Source: DASSUW01 sp035706585 (GTDB taxonomy: Bacteria > Actinomycetota > Thermoleophilia > Solirubrobacterales > Solirubrobacteraceae). Taken from it: DNA of 16,084 bases. The notes beneath the pieces are model-generated. The model saw nothing but the letters and a program-made list of their open reading frames with translations, ran no database searches and had not been told where the DNA came from. A program made the position numbers and the translations under genes. Positions 1 through 10,197 of this stretch are shown in pieces. Numbering within the stretch: the first letter of the stretch is position 1; each line of letters begins with the position of its first letter. The stretch lies in the NCBI GenBank assembly GCA_035706585.1, contig DASSUW010000486.1, forward strand, positions 1-16,084, written 5' to 3'.

Positions 1-327
1 GCGCTCGCCGGCGAGCTCGGGGCGGCGCCGCTCGCGGCGTCGGTCGAGTCGCTCGCCCGTCGCGCGCGGGTGCCGCTCGGCGAGCCCGACGCGGCTCCGG
101 CGCCGGAGGCGCCTCCGCTCGGGCTCACGCCGCGCGAGCTCGAGGTCCTGCGCCTCGTCGGCCGCGGCTACACGAATGCGCAGATCGCCGAGACGCTGTT
201 CATCAGCGTCAAGACCGCCGGCGCCCACGTCTCGAACATCCTCGCCAAGCTCGCGGTCGGCCGCCGGGTCGAGGCCGCGGCGATCGCGGAGCGACTCGAT
301 CTGCTCGACGAGTCGCCGCCCCGGTAG
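1..327 (+). CDS. LuxR-family transcriptional regulator, C-terminal part (5' end outside window)
   Basis: The reading frame is open from the first base, so the start lies outside the window and only the last 108 residues are seen. Residues about 41-100 form a LuxR/GerE-type helix-turn-helix: it begins LTPRELEVLRLVGRGYTNAQ, continues IAETLFISVKTAGAHVSNIL and ends in AKL. This is the canonical DNA-binding domain of response regulators and of large ATPase-type (LAL/MalT-like) regulators. The preceding alanine-rich helical stretch without a receiver-domain motif fits the end of a large LAL-type protein better, but this cannot be decided here. The stop is 10 bases before the next gene, so it may regulate or be cotranscribed with the hydrolase/importer unit; that is inference from position only. 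Confidence 0.9.
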   Translation, partial: ALAGELGAAPLAASVESLARRARVPLGEPDAAPAPEAPPLGLTPRELEVLRLVGRGYTNAQIAETLFISVKTAGAHVSNILAKLAVGRRVEAAAIAERLDLLDESPPR

Positions 328-337
328 GGTCGCGCGC

Positions 338-1291
338 GTGGACAGGGTCAAACCGCCTGCGCTGCGCGAGGGAGCCACGATCGCGGTCGTCGCGCCGTCG
401 AGCCCGCCGCAGACCCGCTCGGAGATCGAGCAGGCCACCGAGTACTTCTCGCGCCGCGGCTACAACCTCGTGTTCGGGCCCAATCACCGCAAGGTCCACG
501 GCTACATGGCGGGGACCGACGCCGAGCGCGCCGCCGACGTGCAGTGGGCGCTGTCGGAGCCCGGGATCGACATGGTGCACTGCCTCGAGGGCGGCTACGG
601 GGCCGCGCGGCTGTACCGGCTGGTCGACTGGGACGCGCTCGGCGACCCGCGGATCTTCTGCGGCTACAGCGACATCACGGCGCTGCACCTCGCGCTCGCC
701 AAGCACGGGAACTGGACCACGTTCTACGGCCCGATGTTCCTGCGCTTCATCCGCAAGAAGGACGAGCTGAACGAGGTCACCGAGGACTGCTTCCACCGCG
801 TCCTGCGGCCCGAGCCGCTCGGCCGCGTGCCCGAGGACCCCGACGACCCGTACGTGCTGACGGTCGGCGACGGGGTGGCGGAGGGGCCGATCGTGGGCGG
901 CTGCCTGACGCTCGTCGCCTCCAGCCTCGGCACGCCGTACGAGATCGAGACCGACGGCTGCATCGTGCTGCTCGAGGACCTCAACGAGGAGCCGTACATG
1001 ATCGACGCGCACCTCAACCACCTGATCCTGTCGGGCAAGCTCGACAACGCGGCCGGGCTCGTGTTCGGAACCGACGTCAACCTCAAGGCGCAGACGGTCC
1101 CCGAGTACAACGAGTCGACGCTGTCGATCGAGGAGATCCTCGACGAGCTGATCGCGCCGCTCGGGATCCCCGCCGTGGCGAACGTGCCGGTCGGGCACGG
1201 CAAGACGATGGTCACGATCCCGCTCGGCGCGCGGGCGCGGCTGGACGCGACGGGCAAGACGCTCGACATCCTCGAGCCCGGCGTGTCATGA
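338..1291 (+). CDS. S66 family peptidase, LD-carboxypeptidase (LdcA/MccF-like)
   Basis: This 317-residue protein belongs to the serine peptidase family that includes LD-carboxypeptidase A, which removes the terminal D-alanine from muropeptide tetrapeptides, and MccF, which cleaves microcin C. The predicted triad is present: Ser111 in GYSDIT, Glu213 in VLLEDLNEEPY and His287 in PVGHGK. Spacing matches the Ser115/Glu217/His285 triad known for Pseudomonas LdcA. The conserved EGGYGAARL stretch precedes the nucleophile. I chose the GTG at 338 because VKPPALREGATIAVVAPSS is the usual N-terminus of the family and the frame upstream lies inside the LuxR gene. No signal peptide is visible, so it should act in the cytoplasm, on compounds brought in by the downstream importer. 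Its stop overlaps the next start in ATGA. LdcA-like versus MccF-like specificity is undecided. Confidence 0.93.
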   Translation: MDRVKPPALREGATIAVVAPSSPPQTRSEIEQATEYFSRRGYNLVFGPNHRKVHGYMAGTDAERAADVQWALSEPGIDMVHCLEGGYGAARLYRLVDWDALGDPRIFCGYSDITALHLALAKHGNWTTFYGPMFLRFIRKKDELNEVTEDCFHRVLRPEPLGRVPEDPDDPYVLTVGDGVAEGPIVGGCLTLVASSLGTPYEIETDGCIVLLEDLNEEPYMIDAHLNHLILSGKLDNAAGLVFGTDVNLKAQTVPEYNESTLSIEEILDELIAPLGIPAVANVPVGHGKTMVTIPLGARARLDATGKTLDILEPGVS

Positions 1292-2370
1292 CCGACCCGC
1301 ACGCCGCGATCGACCGCGACTTCGCCGCGCACCTTGACCGCATCCGCGAGTTCCTGCGCATCCCGTCGGTGAGCGCCGGCGACGGCGACCTGCGCAGCAC
1401 CGCCGCCGCGGTCTGCGAGCTGATCGGCGCTGCCGCCGCGCCGCGCGAGGATCATCGCCGCCCGACCGTCATCGGCGTCATCGACGGCCCGCCGCCGACC
1501 GTGCTGCGGTACGGCATGTACGACGTCCAGCCACCGGGAGCGCACTGGACGGTCGACCCGTTCGGCGCGACCGTGCGCGACGGCCGCATCATCGGCCGCG
1601 GCGCCGCCAACTCCAAGGCGGCGCTCGCCGCGTCGATCCTCGTGTTCGCCTCGGTCCCCAGCCCGTGCCGCCAGGTGTTCGTGTGCGAAGGGGAGGAGGA
1701 GCTCGGCAGCCCGCGGCTCGCCGCGTTCTGCGACGACCATCGCGACGAGCTGGCCGCCGACTACGCGCTCGACTTCGACCTCCAGGAGGACCCGGGCTCG
1801 ATCTTCGCCGGCGTCAAGGGGCTCTACGAGCTGGAGCTGAGCGCGGGCGGCGGTCCGGACGTGCATTCCTCGCGCGTGGCCGAGGTGCCGGAGCCGGCGC
1901 TCGACCTGGCGCGCGCGGTGATCGCGCTCAAGGAGCGCGTCCCGGCGGCCAACGTGACCTGGATGCTCGCCGGCACGCCCGAGGACGTCAGCCGCACGGT
2001 GGTGCCGGGGACGGCTCGCGCCGGCGTCGACATCCGCTTCGACGAGCCGCCCGAGCTGCCGGCGATCGCGAACGGCGTGAGGGTCGACGTCAAGGGCGCC
2101 TACCCGGCGGCGCGGTCGGACCCCGACGGCGCGCCCGTCCGCGCTCTCGCGGAGGCGCTGCGCCGTCACGGCACGGAGCCGCAGGTCCGGCCACTGGCCC
2201 CGTGGTGGGCTCCGTACCACGTGTTCGGCGACGTCCCGTTCGCGTCCGGCGGCCCCGGGCACGCCGGCGGCGCCCACGGCCCCGACGAGTGGGCGGAGAT
2301 CGAGGGTCTCCGCCGCCTCATGCACGTCACCTACGACGCGCTGGCGCTGCTGGCCGAGGCGGCTCCGTGA
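1288..2370 (+). CDS. M20 family metallopeptidase homologue with altered metal ligands
   Basis: This 360-residue protein has the two-domain layout of M20 dipeptidases and deacylases (carnosinase, DapE and ArgE relatives). The conserved stations are recognisable in order. GMYDVQPP is at residues 76-83, where the family has GHYDVQPP, so the first zinc-ligand His is Met77. GRGAANSK is at 103-110, where the family has an Asp bridging both metals; here it is Asn108. EGEEELGS at 134-141 carries the catalytic-base and ligand glutamates (137, 138). Asp164 and His330 (GAHGPDEW) match the remaining ligands. HSSRVAEVPEPALDL opens the lid/dimerisation domain. Two of the usual metal positions are therefore replaced while the fold motifs persist, so activity may be metal-poor, altered or lost. 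The start ATG overlaps the upstream stop. It is somewhat shorter than the usual 430-460 residues, with a compact N-terminal region. Confidence 0.9.
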   Translation: MTDPHAAIDRDFAAHLDRIREFLRIPSVSAGDGDLRSTAAAVCELIGAAAAPREDHRRPTVIGVIDGPPPTVLRYGMYDVQPPGAHWTVDPFGATVRDGRIIGRGAANSKAALAASILVFASVPSPCRQVFVCEGEEELGSPRLAAFCDDHRDELAADYALDFDLQEDPGSIFAGVKGLYELELSAGGGPDVHSSRVAEVPEPALDLARAVIALKERVPAANVTWMLAGTPEDVSRTVVPGTARAGVDIRFDEPPELPAIANGVRVDVKGAYPAARSDPDGAPVRALAEALRRHGTEPQVRPLAPWWAPYHVFGDVPFASGGPGHAGGAHGPDEWAEIEGLRRLMHVTYDALALLAEAAP

Positions 2371-3173
2371 CGCTGCGCTACGAGGAGCACACATGGCCCG
2401 AGCTCAAGGAGCTCGCGCGCCGCGACGACCTCGTCGTCGTGATCCCGACGGCGACGCTGGAGGACCACGGCCACCACCTGCCGGTCGACACCGACGCGCG
2501 GCTCGTGACCGCGATCGCCGAGCGCGCGGTGGCGGCTGCCGGGGACCAGGCGCTGCTGTTCCCCACGCAGGTGCACGGCTACACGCCGCACCACATGGAC
2601 TTCCCGGGCAGCGTCACGCTGCGCTGGAACGTGTTCGTGGAATCGCTGCTGGACCAGGGCCGCAGCCTCTGCCACCACGGGTTCGACCGCATCCTGTTCG
2701 TCAACGGGCACGGCTCCAACCAGCCGCTCGTCGACGTCGCGGCACGCCTGATCGGCGTCGAGCACCGCAACGCCGTCTGCGGCTCGTGCTTCTACCTGCA
2801 GAGCGCCGAGGCCAAGCGTGTCATCGCCGAGGTGCGCGACTCGCCGGTGCCGGGCGGCATGGCCCACGCGTGCGAGCTGGAGACCTCGCTCTACCTCGCG
2901 CTCGCACCCGAGCTCGTGCAGATGGACAAGGCCGTGCGCGAGATCCCGGACTGGGACTCCGAGTACGTGTGGCTCGACTGGTCCGACGGGCCGCTGCAGG
3001 TGTGGCCGCACTGGTCCGGGCTCAGCCGCAGCGGCGTGGTTGGCGACGCGACTGTAGCCACCGCGGACAAGGGGAAGCGGTTGCTTTCCGCCGCCGTCGA
3101 TGAGATACGTGCCTACATCGCCGAGATCGCCACTCGCCGTCGGCTCCCGGGAGAGGATCATCATGAGGGTTAG
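2367..3173 (+). CDS. Creatininase-family amidohydrolase
   Basis: This 268-residue protein belongs to the creatininase family of metal-dependent amidohydrolases. The family includes creatininase, the riboflavin/F420-pathway amide hydrolase ArfB and the mycofactocin peptidase MftE. The metal motif Glu32-x-His34 (LEDHGHHLPVDTD) with Asp43 is intact, as are VNGHGSN with His115 and the HACELETS segment at 167-174. Creatininase itself has a Glu two residues after the NGH histidine; here it is Ser117, as in other non-creatininase members, so true creatininase activity is unlikely. The GTG start forms a GTGA overlap with the M20 stop. Together with the upstream peptidase genes and the importer it suggests hydrolysis of an unusual amide or cyclic amide in the cytoplasm. 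The substrate is unknown. Confidence 0.9.
   Translation: MTLRYEEHTWPELKELARRDDLVVVIPTATLEDHGHHLPVDTDARLVTAIAERAVAAAGDQALLFPTQVHGYTPHHMDFPGSVTLRWNVFVESLLDQGRSLCHHGFDRILFVNGHGSNQPLVDVAARLIGVEHRNAVCGSCFYLQSAEAKRVIAEVRDSPVPGGMAHACELETSLYLALAPELVQMDKAVREIPDWDSEYVWLDWSDGPLQVWPHWSGLSRSGVVGDATVATADKGKRLLSAAVDEIRAYIAEIATRRRLPGEDHHEG
3149..3156 (+). promoter_or_regulatory. Strong ribosome binding site for the binding protein
   Basis: The purine-rich GGGAGAGG lies inside the end of the creatininase gene, 6 bases before the ATG at 3163. It supports that ATG over the in-frame upstream ATG at 3100. It also suggests that the binding protein is translated at higher, independent levels than the genes before it, as usual for the solute-binding component of an ABC importer. 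Confidence 0.7.
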
Positions 3174-4965
3174 GGTCATCATCGCGGCGCTCGCCGCCCT
3201 GCTGCTGTTCGCCGCGCCCGCGCGGGCGCAGGACGGCAAGAAGGTGCTCAAGTTCGGCTGGGCGCAGGACCCGCAGACCCTCAGCGTCTTCCTGGACTAC
3301 GACGAGGAGGACTTCCGGATCTGGGCGATCAACTACGACCTGCTCGTCAACTTCAGCCCGGACAACCTCGGGCCGGCGCCGGGCATCGCCGAGAGCTGGG
3401 ACGTGTCGGACGACAAGAAGACGGTCACGTTCCATCTGATCAAGGGCGCGAAGTGGTCGGACGGGGAGCCGATCACGAGCAAGGACGTCAAGTTCAGCCT
3501 CGACGTCCTCGGCGGCAACGGCGCGCTGTTCACCGGCTACACCGACAACGTCACGTCGGTCACGACACCCGACCCCGAGACGGTCGTCGTCAAGACCAAG
3601 AAGCCGGACGCGCGGATCGTCGGCGGCCTGTTCCTCTACATGATCCCCGAGCACATCTGGGGCAAGCAGTCGGTGAAGTCGCTCACGACGACCTACAAGC
3701 CGCAGATCCCGATGGTCGGCAGCGGGCCGTACGTCGTCACCGAGTTCAAGCGCAACCGGATCATCCGGATGGAGCCGAACCCGTACTTCCGCGGGCCCAA
3801 GCCGAAGTTCGACGAGCTGCAGTGGATCAAGTACGGCAGCGACGACGCGGTCGAGCGCGCGCTCACGCTCGGCGAGATCGACGTGATCACCGAGGTGCAG
3901 GCGGCGTCGTTCGAGCGGCTCGGCAAGACCGACGGCATCAAGACGGTCAAGGCGGCGTCGCCGTCGTTCACCGAGCTCGCGTTCAACCTGTGCCCGAAGG
4001 ACAAGTGCCCGGACGCGAAGTTCAACCCGGCGATCCAGGACCGGACGGTCCGGCAGGCGATCGGCTTCGCGGTCGACCGCGACCGGATCAACGAGATCTC
4101 GACCCGCAACACCGCGTTCACCGGCCACGGGATCCTGCCGAACTTCTACAAGGACTTCTACCAGCAGCCCGAGGGCGATCTGGACTACCCGTACGACCCC
4201 GACCGCGCGAACCAGATGCTCGACGACGCCGGCTGGGTCAAGGGCGACGGCGGCATCCGCCAGAAGGGCGATCAGAAGCTGTCGTTCAACCTGTACGTCC
4301 GCTCGGAGTCGCAGGAGAACATCCAGGACGCCCGGCTCGTCAAGGAGATGGCCGCCGACATCGGCGTCGAGTTCAACGTCCAGGTCGTCAGCGTGGACAA
4401 GCTCACCGAGCTCACCACGCAGAAGGTCGACGGCAAGATGGCGCCCGACTTCGACACGTTCATCTGGGGCTGGGGCGGCGACCCGTACGACCCGAGCACG
4501 CTGCTGCAGCTGATCACGACCAGCCAGATCGGCGGCTCGTCGGACGCGTTCTACTCGAACCCCGAGTACGACCGGCTGTTCGACGAGCAGGCGGGCGAGT
4601 ACGACATCGAGAAGCGCAAGCCGATCGTCAAGCAGCTCGTCGACATCAGCCAGCGCGACCTCCCGTACCTCGTGCTGACGGTCGACCCGATCCTGCAGGC
4701 GTACCGGACGGACGCGCTCAGCGGCGTCGAGCTGTCGTGCCCGAAGCCGGACGGCGACCTGTACTGCGAGCAGGTCTCGTACGCGCCGTGGGCGACGCTC
4801 GGGCCGCCGCAGCCGGGTGAGGCGGGGGCGCTCGCGTCGTCGGACGACGACAGCGGCTCCAACGCGCTGCTTTACGTGGTGATCGCGCTCGCCGCGGTCG
4901 TGGTCGTGCTGCTGATCGTGCTGTTCCTGCGCCGGCGGCGGGACGACGAGGCGCTCGAGGTGTGA
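3163..4965 (+). CDS. Peptide-type ABC transporter substrate-binding protein with C-terminal membrane anchor
   Basis: This 600-residue family 5 solute-binding protein (DppA/OppA type) captures peptide-like ligands outside the membrane and delivers them to the permeases encoded next. Residues 1-22 are a classic signal peptide ending in ARA before Gln23, with no lipobox cysteine. The body shows the family pattern, including LKFGWAQDPQTL near the mature start, GAKWSDGEPITSKDVKFSLD and MVGSGPYVV. Cys277/Cys282 and Cys526/Cys535 are likely disulfide pairs. After an acidic Ser/Asp linker (about 558-567), residues 568-589 form one hydrophobic helix followed by RRRR and a short cytoplasmic tail. It is therefore predicted to be tethered by a C-terminal transmembrane helix instead of a lipid. 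The start overlaps the creatininase stop by 11 bases and is supported by a strong ribosome binding site. Confidence 0.95.
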   Translation: MRVRVIIAALAALLLFAAPARAQDGKKVLKFGWAQDPQTLSVFLDYDEEDFRIWAINYDLLVNFSPDNLGPAPGIAESWDVSDDKKTVTFHLIKGAKWSDGEPITSKDVKFSLDVLGGNGALFTGYTDNVTSVTTPDPETVVVKTKKPDARIVGGLFLYMIPEHIWGKQSVKSLTTTYKPQIPMVGSGPYVVTEFKRNRIIRMEPNPYFRGPKPKFDELQWIKYGSDDAVERALTLGEIDVITEVQAASFERLGKTDGIKTVKAASPSFTELAFNLCPKDKCPDAKFNPAIQDRTVRQAIGFAVDRDRINEISTRNTAFTGHGILPNFYKDFYQQPEGDLDYPYDPDRANQMLDDAGWVKGDGGIRQKGDQKLSFNLYVRSESQENIQDARLVKEMAADIGVEFNVQVVSVDKLTELTTQKVDGKMAPDFDTFIWGWGGDPYDPSTLLQLITTSQIGGSSDAFYSNPEYDRLFDEQAGEYDIEKRKPIVKQLVDISQRDLPYLVLTVDPILQAYRTDALSGVELSCPKPDGDLYCEQVSYAPWATLGPPQPGEAGALASSDDDSGSNALLYVVIALAAVVVVLLIVLFLRRRRDDEALEV

Positions 4966-5930
4966 GCGCACGCTGGCTCGCCGGGAAGGTGCTGGCCGCC
5001 TTCCTGACGCTGATCTTCGTCCTCGTCTTCAACTTCTTCCTGTTCCGCGTCATGGGGGACCCGACGGCGCAGCTCGCGCGGCTGCCGCGCGCGACGCCCG
5101 AGGAGATCCAGCAGCTCCGCCACGCCTACGGGCTCGACAAGCCGCTGCTCGGCCAGTTCGCCGACTACGTCGGAGACACCGCGACGCTCGACCTCGGGAT
5201 CAGCCAGCGCACGCGCCGGCCGGTGTGGGACGAGATCGGCGACGCGCTGCCGTGGACGCTGCTGCTGGTCGGCACCGGCACGCTGCTCGCCACGATCGTC
5301 GGCACGTGGCTGGGGATCGTGGCCGCCACGCGAAGAGGCAGCCGGACCGACGACTCGCTTCTCGGCTTCAGCCTGTTCACCTACGCGGCGCCCGAGTACT
5401 GGATCGGGCTGATCCTGATCCTGCTGTTCGCGGTCGCGATCCCGCTGTTCCCGGCCGGCCTGCAGATGACGCCGGGCGAGGACTTCGACTCGTGGATCGC
5501 CCAGGCGCTCGACGTCGCCCAGCATCTCGTGCTGCCCGCCACCGCGCTGATGCTGATGCTGCTCGGCCAGTACTTCGTGATCATGCGCAGCTCGATGGTC
5601 GACGTCCTCACCGAGGACTTCATCACCGTCAAGAAGGCGACCGGGCTGCCGTGGCCGCGGGTCGTGCGCCGCCACGCGGTGCGCAACGCGTTGCTGCCGC
5701 TCGTGACGCTGTCGGCGATCTACTTCGGGTTCGTGATGGGCGGCGTCATCACGATCGAGACGATCTTCTCGTGGCCCGGGCTCGGGCTGCTCGAGTACGA
5801 CGCGATCACGTCTAAGGACTTCCCGATGCTGCAGGGCGCGTTCCTCGTCTTCTCGGCGTCGGTGATCCTGCTCAACCTGCTCGCCGACTGCCTGTACTTC
5901 GTGCTCGACCCGCGGGTGCAGGACGCATGA
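4962..5930 (+). CDS. Peptide/nickel-type ABC transporter permease (DppB-like)
   Basis: This 322-residue inner-membrane permease of the DppB/OppB family has the usual six hydrophobic segments. The first is near residues 9-31 and is followed by the typical extracytoplasmic loop (ATPEEIQQLRHAYGLDKPLL). The ATPase-contacting EAA loop lies at about 224-252 (KKATGLPWPRVVRRHAVRNA). The family motif GVITIETIFSWPGLGLL follows, and the protein ends in FVLDPRVQ as usual. The GTG start shares GTGA with the end of the binding-protein gene. It should form the translocation pore as a heterodimer with the next gene product. Substrate class cannot be told from the permease alone, since peptides, nickel and oligosaccharides all use this family. 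Confidence 0.96.
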   Translation: MSARWLAGKVLAAFLTLIFVLVFNFFLFRVMGDPTAQLARLPRATPEEIQQLRHAYGLDKPLLGQFADYVGDTATLDLGISQRTRRPVWDEIGDALPWTLLLVGTGTLLATIVGTWLGIVAATRRGSRTDDSLLGFSLFTYAAPEYWIGLILILLFAVAIPLFPAGLQMTPGEDFDSWIAQALDVAQHLVLPATALMLMLLGQYFVIMRSSMVDVLTEDFITVKKATGLPWPRVVRRHAVRNALLPLVTLSAIYFGFVMGGVITIETIFSWPGLGLLEYDAITSKDFPMLQGAFLVFSASVILLNLLADCLYFVLDPRVQDA

Positions 5931-6754
5931 GCGCGGTCCTGCACAGCCGGCGCGGCCAGTTCTCGCTGGCGATCATCGCCCTGTTCGTGTTCATCGCGGT
6001 GTTCGGCTCGCTGCTCGCGCCCGAGGATCCCTACGCGTCGAGCACCGACGTGCTGGAGCCGCCCAGCAGCGCGCACCTGCTCGGCACGACCGAGGTCGGC
6101 TCGGACGTGTTCTCGCAGCTGCTGGTCGGGGCGCGTGTGTCGATCGTCGTCGGGTTCGCCGCGGCGGTGATCTCGGCGGTGCTCGGCGCGGCCGTGGGGC
6201 TGATCGGCGGCTACTTCGGCGGCCTGACCGACAAGTCGATCGACGCGTTCGAGAACTGGTTCCTGGTGATCCCGCAGCTGCCGCTGATGGTGGTGCTCGC
6301 GCGGCTGCTGAACCCGTCGCTCGGCGTGCTGATCCTCGTCATCGGCCTCACGAGCTGGGCCGGGACCGGGCGGATCGTGCGCTCGCAGGTGCTGACGTTG
6401 AAGGAGCGCGCGTTCGTCGAGCGCGCGCGGGCGCTCGGCGCGAGCGACTGGCACATCATCCGCCGCCACATCCTCCCCAACGCACTGCCGCTGATCTTCG
6501 CCAACACCGTGCTGATCGTGGCGGTGGCGATCCTCGCCGAGGCGGGGCTGTCGTTCCTCGGGCTCGGCGACCCGACGAACATCTCGTGGGGGACGATGCT
6601 CGAGAACGGGTTCTCGGCGGGGGCGCCGAGCGCGGGCGCGTGGTGGTACCTGATCCCGCCCGGGCTGTGCATCACGGTGCTCGTGTTCGCGATCGGCCTG
6701 CTCGGCTACGTGTGGGAGCAGCACATCAACCCGCGGCTGCAGGAGGTCGAGTGA
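5927..6754 (+). CDS. Peptide/nickel-type ABC transporter permease (DppC-like)
   Basis: This 275-residue partner permease of the DppC/OppC family has an N-terminal cytoplasmic stretch and a first membrane helix at about 13-31. The extracytoplasmic HLLGTTEVGSDVFSQLLVGA motif is highly characteristic of this family. The EAA loop is at about 164-190 (VERARALGASDWHIIRRH), followed by AEAGLSFLGLG with the conserved SWGTML. The ATG overlaps the upstream stop in ATGA, and the stop overlaps the following ATPase start in GTGA. Length and motifs are normal and nothing looks broken. Confidence 0.96.
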   Translation: MSAVLHSRRGQFSLAIIALFVFIAVFGSLLAPEDPYASSTDVLEPPSSAHLLGTTEVGSDVFSQLLVGARVSIVVGFAAAVISAVLGAAVGLIGGYFGGLTDKSIDAFENWFLVIPQLPLMVVLARLLNPSLGVLILVIGLTSWAGTGRIVRSQVLTLKERAFVERARALGASDWHIIRRHILPNALPLIFANTVLIVAVAILAEAGLSFLGLGDPTNISWGTMLENGFSAGAPSAGAWWYLIPPGLCITVLVFAIGLLGYVWEQHINPRLQEVE

Positions 6755-7712
6755 GCCTGCTCGAGATCGAGGGCCTGCAGGTCCATCACCGCGGCAAGGC
6801 GATCGTCGCGGGCGTCGACCTGACGATCGAGCCGGGCGAGTCGCTCGGCCTGGCCGGCGAGTCCGGCTGCGGCAAGACCACGACCGCGCTGGCGATCATG
6901 AAGCTGCTTCCGCCGGCGCTGACGCCGAGCGGCACGATCACGCTGCGGCCGCCGGGCGTCGAGGAGCCGGTGAAGATCGACCGGCGGACCGAGCGCGGCA
7001 TGAACCTCGTCCGCTGGCGGCACGTGTCGCTGGTGTTCCAGGGGGCGATGAACGCGCTCGATCCCGTCTACCGGATCGAGGCGCAGATCGAGGAGGCGAT
7101 CCGCCTGCACGAGCGCGTCGGGCGGGCCGAGCTGCGCGAGCGGATCGCCGAGCTCCTGCGCACGGTCGGCCTGACGCCGCGGCACGGGCGCAGCTACCCG
7201 CACCAGCTCTCCGGCGGCCAGCGCCAGCGCGCGATGATCGCGCTCGCTCTGGCGTGCCGGCCGGCGCTGGTGATCGCCGACGAGCCGACCACCGCGCTCG
7301 ACGTGATCATGCAGGCGCAGGTGCTCGACCTGCTGGGCCGGCTGCGGCGCGAGCTCGGTCTGGCGCTGATCCTCATCAGCCACGACCTCGCCGTGCTGGC
7401 GGAGACGTGCGACCGGCTGGCGGTCATGTACGCGGGCCGGATCGTGGAGAGCGGCCCGGCCGCCGACGTGTTCGCCGCGCCGCAGCACCCGTACACGAAG
7501 CGGCTGCTCGACTCGCTGCCCGCGATCGGCGGCCGGCGCGGCGTGGCCGATCCGATCCCGGGCGCGCCGCCCGATCCGCACGACCCGCCCGAGGGCTGCA
7601 CGTTCCGGCCGCGCTGCCCGTACGCGGCCGAGCGGTGCCTGACCGAGCCGCCGCTGATCGAGGTCGCGCCCGGGCGCCGCTCCGCCTGCCACTTCGCCCC
7701 GTGGGAGGCGTG

Positions 7713-7716
<4 letters not shown>
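6751..7716 (+). CDS. Oligopeptide-type ABC transporter ATPase (DppD/OppD-like)
   Basis: This 321-residue nucleotide-binding subunit has Walker A GESGCGKTT (36-44), Q-loop Gln97, signature LSGGQRQR (153-160), Walker B LVIADEP (173-179) and H-loop His211. The C-terminal extension has the oligopeptide-family HPYTKRLL segment. Its four cysteines (283, 289, 296, 313) in GCTFRPRCPYAAERC and SACHF match the layout of the iron-sulfur-binding extension that I recall being reported for Mycobacterium tuberculosis OppD. Whether a cluster forms here is inference. AGGAGG at 6741-6746, 4 bases before the GTG, supports the start. It hydrolyses ATP on the cytoplasmic face to power the importer. Confidence 0.96.
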
Positions 7717-8702
<986 letters not shown>

Positions 8703-10197
8703 ACTGCGTGAGGTAGTGCGGGCCGAGGCCGCCCTTGCCGGACACGCCGCTCGCCTTCCAGCCGCAGAAGCTCTGGATGCCGGGCCAGGCGCCGGTCGTG
8801 GCGCCCTCGCGCCGGTTGACGTACACGACGCCGGCCTCGATCCGGTCCAGGAACGCCTGTCGCTCTGACTCGTCCTCGCTGAAGATGCCGGCGGTCAGGC
8901 CGTAGGCGACCGCGTTGGCCTCGCCGATCGCCTCGTCGAGCGAGTCGACGGGCGTGACCGTCAGGAACGGCAGGAACAGCTCCTCGCGCGTGAGCCGGTG
9001 GCCGAGCGGCAGGCCGGTGACGAGCGTCGGCTGCACGAAGTTGCCGTCGCGCTCGCCGCCGGTGACGACGTCGCCGTCGCGGCGGGCGTCGGCGACCGCG
9101 GCGTCGAAGCGCTCGATCGCCGGCGGGCCGACGACGGGCCCGAGGTTGCTCGCGGCGTCGGCCGGGTCGCCGACGACGAGCGCGCGGGCGCCGGCGGCGA
9201 TCCGCTCGACCAGGGCGTCGTGCAGCGCGCGGTCGACGATCACGCGCGAGCACGAGCTGCACTTCTGGCCGCTGAGCCCGTAGGCGGAGCGCACGATGCC
9301 CTCCGCCGCGCGGTCGACGTCCGCGGTGGCGGTGACGATCGCCGGATTCTTGCCGCCCATCTCGGCGATCAGCGGGCGCAGCGGAGGCCGTGCATGCAGC
9401 GTCGCGGCGATCGAGTGGCCGGCCTCCGCCGAGCCGGTGAACGCGACGCCGTCGACGCCGCCGTCGACGAGCGCGCGCCCGGTGGCGTCGTCGCCGTGGA
9501 CGAGGTTCACCACGCCGGGCGGCAGACCCGCCTCGACCGCCAGCTCGGCGAGCTGCGCGGTCGACCACGGCGTCTCCTCGGCCGGCTTGATCACGACGGT
9601 GTTGCCGGTCACGAGCGCGCCGGCGGCCATGTTGACCGCCAGCGCGAACGGGAAGTTGAACGGGCAGATCACCGCGAACACCCCGTACGGGTGCATCACC
9701 GAGACGTTGTCCTCGCGCTCGGACAGCCGGCCGAGCGGGATGCGGTAGCCGTCGTGGCGCTCGAGCTCGGCGCAGTAGGTCTCGATCAGGTCGACGCCCT
9801 CCTGCACCTCCGGCACCGCCTCCATCCGGATCTTGCCGGTCTCGGCCGACACGACACCGGCCAGCTCCACCCGCCGCTCCGCGATCAGCGCCGCGACGCG
9901 CCGCAATGCCGCGGTCCGCTCCGCGAGCGGCGTCGCGGCCCACTGCGGCTGCGCCGCGCGGGCGGCGCGCACGGCGGCCTCGACCACCTCCGGCGGGGCG
10001 GCATGCGCGCGCGAGACGACCCGGTCCGGGCGGCACGGATCCGCCCGCTCGAAGACGTCGCCGACCGCGTGCTCCTCTCCCGCGATCAGGTGCGCGAGCG
10101 GCGCCGCGCGCCCCGCACGCGCGGCGGCGAGCGCCTGCTCGAACGCCGCGTCGGTTGCGGGATCGGCGCCAGTTGAGGTGTAGTTGAGCGTTGTCAT

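Noticed and set aside
544..1287. 248-residue N-terminal extension of the M20 gene
   Set aside because: It runs out of frame through the S66 gene and is Arg/Ala-rich; the ATG at 1288 with ATGA overlap gives a normal M20 N-terminus.
2367..3173. True creatininase in a creatinine degradation pathway
   Set aside because: The residue two after the NGH histidine is Ser and not Glu as in creatininase, and no creatinase or sarcosine oxidase gene is nearby.
3022..4971. 649-residue open frame antisense to the binding-protein gene
   Set aside because: Arg/Val/Asp/Leu-repetitive composition typical of the antisense shadow of a GC-rich gene; the plus strand encodes a complete binding protein with signal peptide.
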